Assembly (NCBI GenBank): GCA_001871905.1
Contig: MNUG01000024.1
Coordinates: forward strand, 1-58,382
Source of the DNA: Alphaproteobacteria bacterium CG1_02_46_17
Lineage (GTDB): Bacteria; Pseudomonadota; Alphaproteobacteria; Micavibrionales; Micavibrionaceae
Direction of reading: 5' to 3'
DNA length: 58,382 nt
Part shown: positions 54,289 through 58,382 of the stretch, piece by piece
Layout: each line of letters begins with the position of its first letter
How positions within the stretch are numbered: position 1 is the first letter of the stretch
Notes under the pieces: model-generated
Databases searched by the model: none
Told to the model about the DNA's origin: nothing
Seen by the model: the letters and a program-made list of their open reading frames with translations, nothing else
Translations under genes and position numbers: made by a program

Positions 54289-55314
54289 ATGAACAAGACA
54301 TTTCTCGGTTTGGCAATCGCCATACTCGTAGCCGCAGGTGCGGGATATGGTGTTTATTCAAATATGACAAGTGTAGATAGTGCCGATATGTTTTCCGCTG
54401 CACCTGAAACAACATCATCCACCGAAGCTCCAGCATCAACTGAAGAGGCTGTTGCCTCATCAGAAACAGCAGCTGCAACCGAGCCAGCATCGGCCTCGGC
54501 AACCGAGCCTGCAGATACAAATAAAGATAACCCAGTTGTGGCAATCGTTGATGGAAATAACATCAACCGTTCTGACGTTTTGGATTTTATGGCTACTTTG
54601 CCACCTCAAATGCAGAAAATTCCACCGCAAAGTATATTCCCGATGGTTCTCCAACAAGTCGTCAATGCAAAGATTGTTGACGAGAAAGCTGCAAAAGCAA
54701 ATATCGAGAGTGATCCTGAATATGCAAAGCAAATGGCTTTGGCAAAAACCCAGATCATTCGTGCGATTTATGCTGAACAGCAAATCGAAGCCAATTACAA
54801 AGAGGCTGATACCAAGAAGGCATATGATGAAATGGTTGCCGGTCTTCCAAAAGTTGATGAAGTTAAGGCTTCACATATTCTAGTTGATGATGAAGCAAAA
54901 GCAAAAGAAATTATCACCAAGTTGGATCAAGGTGCAGATTTCTCTGCTTTGGCCAAAGAATATTCTAAAGATAAGTCCAATGCCGAAAATGGTGGTGATC
55001 TTGGGTATTTTGCACAGGCTGATATGGTTAAGGAATTTGCAGATTCTGCATTTGCCTTGAAAAAAGGAGCCTACACAACTTCACCAGTGAAAACCCAATT
55101 TGGATATCACGTTATTCTGTCGGGAGACAAGCGCGCACGTCCAGCTCCAGCCTATGATGATGTAAAACAGGAGTTGCAAGCAAAAGTTAAACGCGATCTT
55201 CTAAATAAAATGATGGAAGAATGGCGCAATAGTGCCAAAGTCCAAGAGTTTGATTATAACGGTGAGCCAATAGCTGCTGTCAAAAACTCAGATGATAAAA
55301 AAGCCACCGAATAG
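54289..55314 (+). CDS. Membrane-anchored parvulin-type peptidyl-prolyl isomerase
   Basis: This 341-residue protein has an N-terminal membrane segment (FLGLAIAILVAAGAGYGVY), a low-complexity Ala/Ser/Thr/Glu linker to about residue 80, a SurA-like N-terminal region (VAIVDGNNINRSDVLDFMAT) and a parvulin domain near residues 190-285 (ASHILVDDEAKAKEI, NGGDLGYFAQADMVKEF, TQFGYHVILSGD). It probably folds outer-membrane or periplasmic proteins. The start is the ATG at 54289 with AGAGGT upstream; an earlier GTG at 54220 is in frame. It diverges from secA, a suitable partner in protein export. Confidence 0.9.
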   Translation: MNKTFLGLAIAILVAAGAGYGVYSNMTSVDSADMFSAAPETTSSTEAPASTEEAVASSETAAATEPASASATEPADTNKDNPVVAIVDGNNINRSDVLDFMATLPPQMQKIPPQSIFPMVLQQVVNAKIVDEKAAKANIESDPEYAKQMALAKTQIIRAIYAEQQIEANYKEADTKKAYDEMVAGLPKVDEVKASHILVDDEAKAKEIITKLDQGADFSALAKEYSKDKSNAENGGDLGYFAQADMVKEFADSAFALKKGAYTTSPVKTQFGYHVILSGDKRARPAPAYDDVKQELQAKVKRDLLNKMMEEWRNSAKVQEFDYNGEPIAAVKNSDDKKATE

Positions 55315-55344
55315 GCTTCTGTTTAGTAACAATAAATAGATTTC

Positions 55345-55377
55345 AAAAGCCTCTCTGCTATAGTAGGGAGGCTTTTT
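55345..55377 (+). terminator. Rho-independent terminator after the parvulin gene
   Basis: AAAAGCCTC and GAGGCTTTT form a 9-bp stem followed by a T tract, 30 nt after the stop codon. It separates the parvulin gene from mutT. Confidence 0.88.
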
Positions 55378-55419
55378 ATATGGAGACACATAATAGAATT
55401 CAATGCAGGAAAGTTTGAG

Positions 55420-55878
55420 ATGAGCTATAAAATGAGCTGTGCGGAAGCCTTGGCAGCCCCGCCGCCGGATATGCCAACAAAAAAGATTATATTGGTAGCT
55501 GCTGCCGCTCTGATTGACCGAAAGAAAAGAGTTCTGGTTGCTCAAAGACCTGAAGGAAAATCCATGGCAGGTCTATGGGAATTTCCAGGCGGGAAATTGG
55601 AAGCGGGTGAAGTTCCCGAGTATGCTCTGATGCGTGAATTACGGGAGGAACTTGGCATTGAAACACGCCCTTGCGGAATGTTTCCTGTGGGCTTTGCATC
55701 GCACAACTATCCGGAATTTCACCTGATAATGCCACTTTTTGCAATTCGTGTCTGGAGAGAGGAGCCACAGCCAAAAGAAGGGCAATCTCTTCAATGGCTG
55801 CCGGTTCAGGACTTATATAGCCTTTCAATGCCTGAAGCTGACAAGCCTCTAATTTCACAACTGGAAGCCAACATATAA
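55420..55878 (+). CDS. mutT: MutT-type Nudix hydrolase (8-oxo-dGTPase)
   Basis: This 152-residue protein has the Nudix box GX5EX7REUXEEXGU at residues 59-81, in GGKLEAGEVPEYALMRELRE followed by ELGIE. WEFPGGKLEAGE and the C-terminal LQWLPVQDL match MutT, which removes 8-oxo-dGTP and so acts with MutY in the same repair system, although the two genes are far apart. About 20 N-terminal residues precede the fold. Confidence 0.88.
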   Translation: MSYKMSCAEALAAPPPDMPTKKIILVAAAALIDRKKRVLVAQRPEGKSMAGLWEFPGGKLEAGEVPEYALMRELREELGIETRPCGMFPVGFASHNYPEFHLIMPLFAIRVWREEPQPKEGQSLQWLPVQDLYSLSMPEADKPLISQLEANI

Positions 55879-55896
55879 AACGCATATACTATTTTC

Positions 55897-56655
55897 ATGT
55901 ACCGTTCGATTTACGACTTAAAAGATTTTTACAATTCGCCCAGTGGTATTTTGGTGCGACGTGTAGTGGGTCGCCAAATTCGTAACTGGTGGGACGATGT
56001 ACACGATATGCGTGTTGTAGGAATTGGATATACCACACCCTATCTAAATATGTTTTTAGAGGAATCAGATCGGACGATTTCTATTTCCCCTGCCGGCCAA
56101 GGAATTTATCCGTGGCCTGAAAATGCAGATAATCTTGCAACTTTAGCAGAAGAGTCCGAACTTCCCCTTGAAACCAATTCAGTTGATCGTGTGTTGTTGG
56201 TACATTCTTTGGAACATGCAGAATTGTTGAGATCGAACTTGCAGGAAATATGGCGTGTTCTTAAAAGCAATGGACGCCTGATAGTCATTACCCCAAATCG
56301 ACGAGGGCTTTGGTCTCGCGCCGAATGGTCACCTTTTGGACAAGGTACCCCGTATTCGCGTGAACAGCTGCGCTTTTTCCTGCGAGACAATTTGTTCGTT
56401 TATGAGCGCTCAACTTGCGTCCTTTATACTCCACCTTTAAGATGGAATATTGTTCGCAACAGCTCAGAAACTCTGGAAAAATACCTGCCGTGGATTTTAC
56501 CAGGCATGGGAGGTCTTCATATGGTAGAGGCCAGCAAACAAATCTACTCTGGTTTAACTCAGGCAGTTGAAAACCGTGTAATTGTACGGGGACGCCACGG
56601 CATTATTCCAAGCGCAGTCCCTGATATGCGCTCACATGTTTCGAAGAAAGTATAA
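55897..56655 (+). CDS. Class I SAM-dependent methyltransferase
   Basis: This 252-residue protein has a methyltransferase core with VVGIGYTTPYLNMFL (motif I, degenerate without the GxGxG pattern), SVDRVLLVHSLEHAE (motif II), and LQEIWRVLKSNGRLIVITPN (motif III). The usual acidic SAM residue is not obvious. The substrate is unknown. It lies 19 bp after mutT and 5 bp before the chorismate mutase gene. Confidence 0.8.
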   Translation: MYRSIYDLKDFYNSPSGILVRRVVGRQIRNWWDDVHDMRVVGIGYTTPYLNMFLEESDRTISISPAGQGIYPWPENADNLATLAEESELPLETNSVDRVLLVHSLEHAELLRSNLQEIWRVLKSNGRLIVITPNRRGLWSRAEWSPFGQGTPYSREQLRFFLRDNLFVYERSTCVLYTPPLRWNIVRNSSETLEKYLPWILPGMGGLHMVEASKQIYSGLTQAVENRVIVRGRHGIIPSAVPDMRSHVSKKV

Positions 56656-56659
56656 TTGA

Positions 56660-57520
56660 ATGTATCAATCCTTACCCCTTGATAAAATTCGTCAAAAAAT
56701 CGACAGTCTTGATAACAATATCCATGATCTGCTTATGGAACGCGCAGACTTGATTATGGCGATTTCGGAGGAAAAGAAGAAAGCCGGAATCCAGATTGTC
56801 CAGCCTGCCCGCGAAGCAAAAATGATCCGGCGCCTGATGTCACGTCACCGCGGGCCGTTGCCTGAGGAAACTATTGTACGCATTTGGCGTGAGCTTGTAA
56901 GTTCGGTTTCATTACTACAAACTGGTTTAAGCGTTGCTGTATATGTCCCTAAAGATACTCCGGAATATTGGGATATGGCGCGAGACTATTTCGGGAGTGT
57001 CCTTCCGATGCAACGAACGGACTCGGTTCAAAATGCCCTTTCTCTTGTGCATGAAGGAAAAGTCACTTTCGCGGTTTTACCATACCCTAATATTGCAGAT
57101 GTAAATGCATGGTGGGCGAGACTCATTGAAACCATTCGCAGCAAAGAAGGTTTGTCTGTTATACAAAGATTACCATATGGCGATAAAGAAAATTATGATT
57201 ACGAACGACATCCGGCGTTGGTGATTGCCAATGCAAAATTCGGAGAGTCAGGCGATGACTACTCCTTGATTGGAATTGTTAGTGAAGATGACATTTCTCG
57301 TAGCACGATCATGGAGGAAATTGAAAGATCGGGGTTTGAGAACTGCCTTCTTTTTGGAGCTTCCCACCATTTCATTTTTTGTTGCCATGACTATCTTGTA
57401 CCAGAAGATGACAGACTGGAAAAACTCAGAGAAAGCCTTTCGGCTTTGGGTAAGACTTATGTCAGCCCAATTGGGGGATATCCAGCCCCACTGGCTTATC
57501 ACAATACTTCAGGAAAATAG
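56660..57520 (+). CDS. Chorismate mutase (AroQ) fused to an uncharacterised domain
   Basis: This 286-residue protein starts with an AroQ helical domain at about residues 7-90. The active-site pattern is KIRQKIDSLDNNIHDLLMER, KKKAG, REAKMIRRL and IWRELVSSV. Chorismate mutase makes prephenate for Phe and Tyr. The remaining ~190 residues (SVAVYVPKDTPEYWDMARDY, FAVLPYPNI, PALVIANAKF, SLIGIVSED, YVSPIGGYPAP) form a second domain that loosely resembles prephenate dehydratase and its ACT part. The usual dehydratase TRF motif is not seen. Phe- or Tyr-sensing is possible. It is convergent with the DUF2125 gene, 6 bp apart. Confidence 0.8.
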   Translation: MYQSLPLDKIRQKIDSLDNNIHDLLMERADLIMAISEEKKKAGIQIVQPAREAKMIRRLMSRHRGPLPEETIVRIWRELVSSVSLLQTGLSVAVYVPKDTPEYWDMARDYFGSVLPMQRTDSVQNALSLVHEGKVTFAVLPYPNIADVNAWWARLIETIRSKEGLSVIQRLPYGDKENYDYERHPALVIANAKFGESGDDYSLIGIVSEDDISRSTIMEEIERSGFENCLLFGASHHFIFCCHDYLVPEDDRLEKLRESLSALGKTYVSPIGGYPAPLAYHNTSGK

Positions 57521-57526
57521 TGTCCT

Positions 57527-58382
57527 CTATTCGGGAGGTAAAACCTTTCGTGTCAAATCTTCTCTTTTGGAAGGAGTCCCTTGCCAGATGACAGGCGGTA
57601 TTTGTCCAATTCTCATCGGGCCAATAAAAAGCCCGTTACTTTGGATGTAGAAACCTGTTTCAAAATATTCTTCGCCGCTTTGTTCATCCGTTTGGACAAT
57701 CATTTTTAAGAATTTCTTAGCTATATCGAGACCTTTTTTCTCGATCTTTGTATTTTGAGCCAAGCGGTCAAATAGTTCATCCATGCCTTTAACCCGAGAT
57801 TCAATTCTCAGATCCGGTTGTAAATCTCCATCGAGCCCTAAAATTCCATGCCCATCAACTGATACATCTTGAGAAACTACAAATAATTTATCGATAATGA
57901 ATGGATCGTCCAGCTCTTGCCACTTTTTGATCTCGGCATATCGCACATTTTTGGGTGTATGATAGGGTAAAGTGAAATTCATCAGCGCGTAATTAATCAC
58001 AAGGCCGTTTCCACTTTGCCGTTCAGATATAACCAACCCTTTCGGGGCTTCAATATACATGGTCAATCCGGTTAAAGGAAAACCAACGACATCGAGTTGT
58101 GGGATTTCGATTGCTACATCCGGATTTGCACCATTTCCTATATCCAGACGCCCGACAATCATACCGGAAAAAGAAAATTTAGGTGGAGCAGGAAATCCGG
58201 AAACAACAGGCTTTTCACCTTGTATAAATATCTCCGGATGATGAGGGAGATCTTCCCAGATAGTATCAATTTGGGCCTGCATATTTTTGGCAACCATACG
58301 CCATCCAGCGCTATAGGCGGCACCAACCAGAAGAATAGCTCCCGCAGAAATACCCAGTAAAACTAATATAAGTTTTTTTATT
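57527..58382 (-). CDS. DUF2125 family protein, 5' end beyond the window
   Basis: The frame runs to the window edge, so the N-terminus is incomplete. The in-frame segment before the ATG at 58297 encodes a membrane anchor (LILVLLGISAGAILLVGAAY), which shows that this ATG is not the true start. The rest is beta-rich, with FSFSGMIVGRLDIGNG, DVVGFPLTGLTMYIEAPKGL and a helical patch GMDELFDRLAQ, as in DUF2125 envelope proteins of alphaproteobacteria. Its function is unknown. In related genomes it often adjoins tyrA and hisC, neither of which is visible here. Confidence 0.78.
   Translation of the reverse strand, partial: IKKLILVLLGISAGAILLVGAAYSAGWRMVAKNMQAQIDTIWEDLPHHPEIFIQGEKPVVSGFPAPPKFSFSGMIVGRLDIGNGANPDVAIEIPQLDVVGFPLTGLTMYIEAPKGLVISERQSGNGLVINYALMNFTLPYHTPKNVRYAEIKKWQELDDPFIIDKLFVVSQDVSVDGHGILGLDGDLQPDLRIESRVKGMDELFDRLAQNTKIEKKGLDIAKKFLKMIVQTDEQSGEEYFETGFYIQSNGLFIGPMRIGQIPPVIWQGTPSKREDLTRKVLPPE

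Noticed and set aside
54380-54883. 167-residue plus-strand frame inside the parvulin gene
   Set aside because: Frame-shifted shadow of the Ala/Thr/Glu-rich linker; low-complexity His/Pro/Gln content.

Overview
The window looks like a chromosomal housekeeping region of a free-living-type alphaproteobacterium with AT-leaning DNA (mid-40s % GC by eye). The evidence is a PopZ polar organiser next to valS, CcrM (GANTC methyltransferase), split F0 genes with separate b and b' subunits, a zauP-zapA pair followed by 6S RNA and fau, a DciA-like helicase loader next to mutY, and a Tol system. CcrM and the biosynthetic genes argue against Rickettsiales. A Micavibrionales- or Rhodospirillales-like lineage is my best guess, but this is inference and the species is not identified. 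I see no transposase, integrase, phage gene, CRISPR array or rRNA.

Layout. 1-351 is AT-rich and holds no gene I can support. 352-6054: tRNA-Asn and tRNA-Cys (minus strand), then a Pcm-like methyltransferase, popZ, valS and corA (plus). 6179-12284 (minus): rpmE, fbaA, a 56-codon small ORF, a winged-helix regulator, a DUF4405 membrane protein, gap and tkt. 12426-15480 (plus): an unknown protein, zauP-like, zapA, 6S RNA, fau and a YmdB-type phosphoesterase. 15499-16660 (minus): an unknown protein with a response regulator. 16878-24929 (plus): yebC, ruvC, ruvA, a two-gene interruption, ruvB, ybgC, tolQ, tolR, tolA, tolB. 25006-41051 (minus): a 47-codon small ORF; rppH, a divergent polysaccharide deacetylase, ctpA, an EnvC-type protein, rlmH, rsfS, nadD; atpF, atpF', atpE, atpB, atpI; smc, a DsbA-like protein, an OmpA-domain protein, suhB and dciA. 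41073-43084 (plus): mutY and a secreted unknown. 43089-54038 (minus): folB, ccrM, a DUF3592 protein, rnhB, ackA, pta, pepN, secA. 54289-57520 (plus): a parvulin, mutT, a methyltransferase and a chorismate mutase fusion. 57527-58382 (minus): a DUF2125 protein cut by the window edge.

How the genes fit together. Cell-cycle and envelope functions dominate: polarity (PopZ), division (ZapA/ZauP), chromosome organisation (SMC), cell-cycle DNA methylation (CcrM), envelope constriction (Tol) and peptidoglycan remodelling (EnvC-type, CtpA). Central metabolism is represented by the lower Calvin/pentose/glycolytic enzymes tkt, gap and fbaA, and by a Pta-AckA acetate pathway. Several conserved neighbourhoods appear edited: no tolC between the Pcm-like gene and popZ, no pgk between gap and fbaA, ruvA and ruvB separated by two unknown genes, and no pal after tolB.

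The strongest non-coding signals are a cluster of six GANTC sites in 92 bp just upstream of ccrM, a 6S RNA with a good promoter, and a set of inverted repeats plus a DnaA box upstream of the DsbA-like gene. I did not find a clearly new multi-gene system. The best candidates for new biology are the two-gene insert inside ruvAB, the response-regulator pair, the two small ORFs and the chorismate-mutase fusion.
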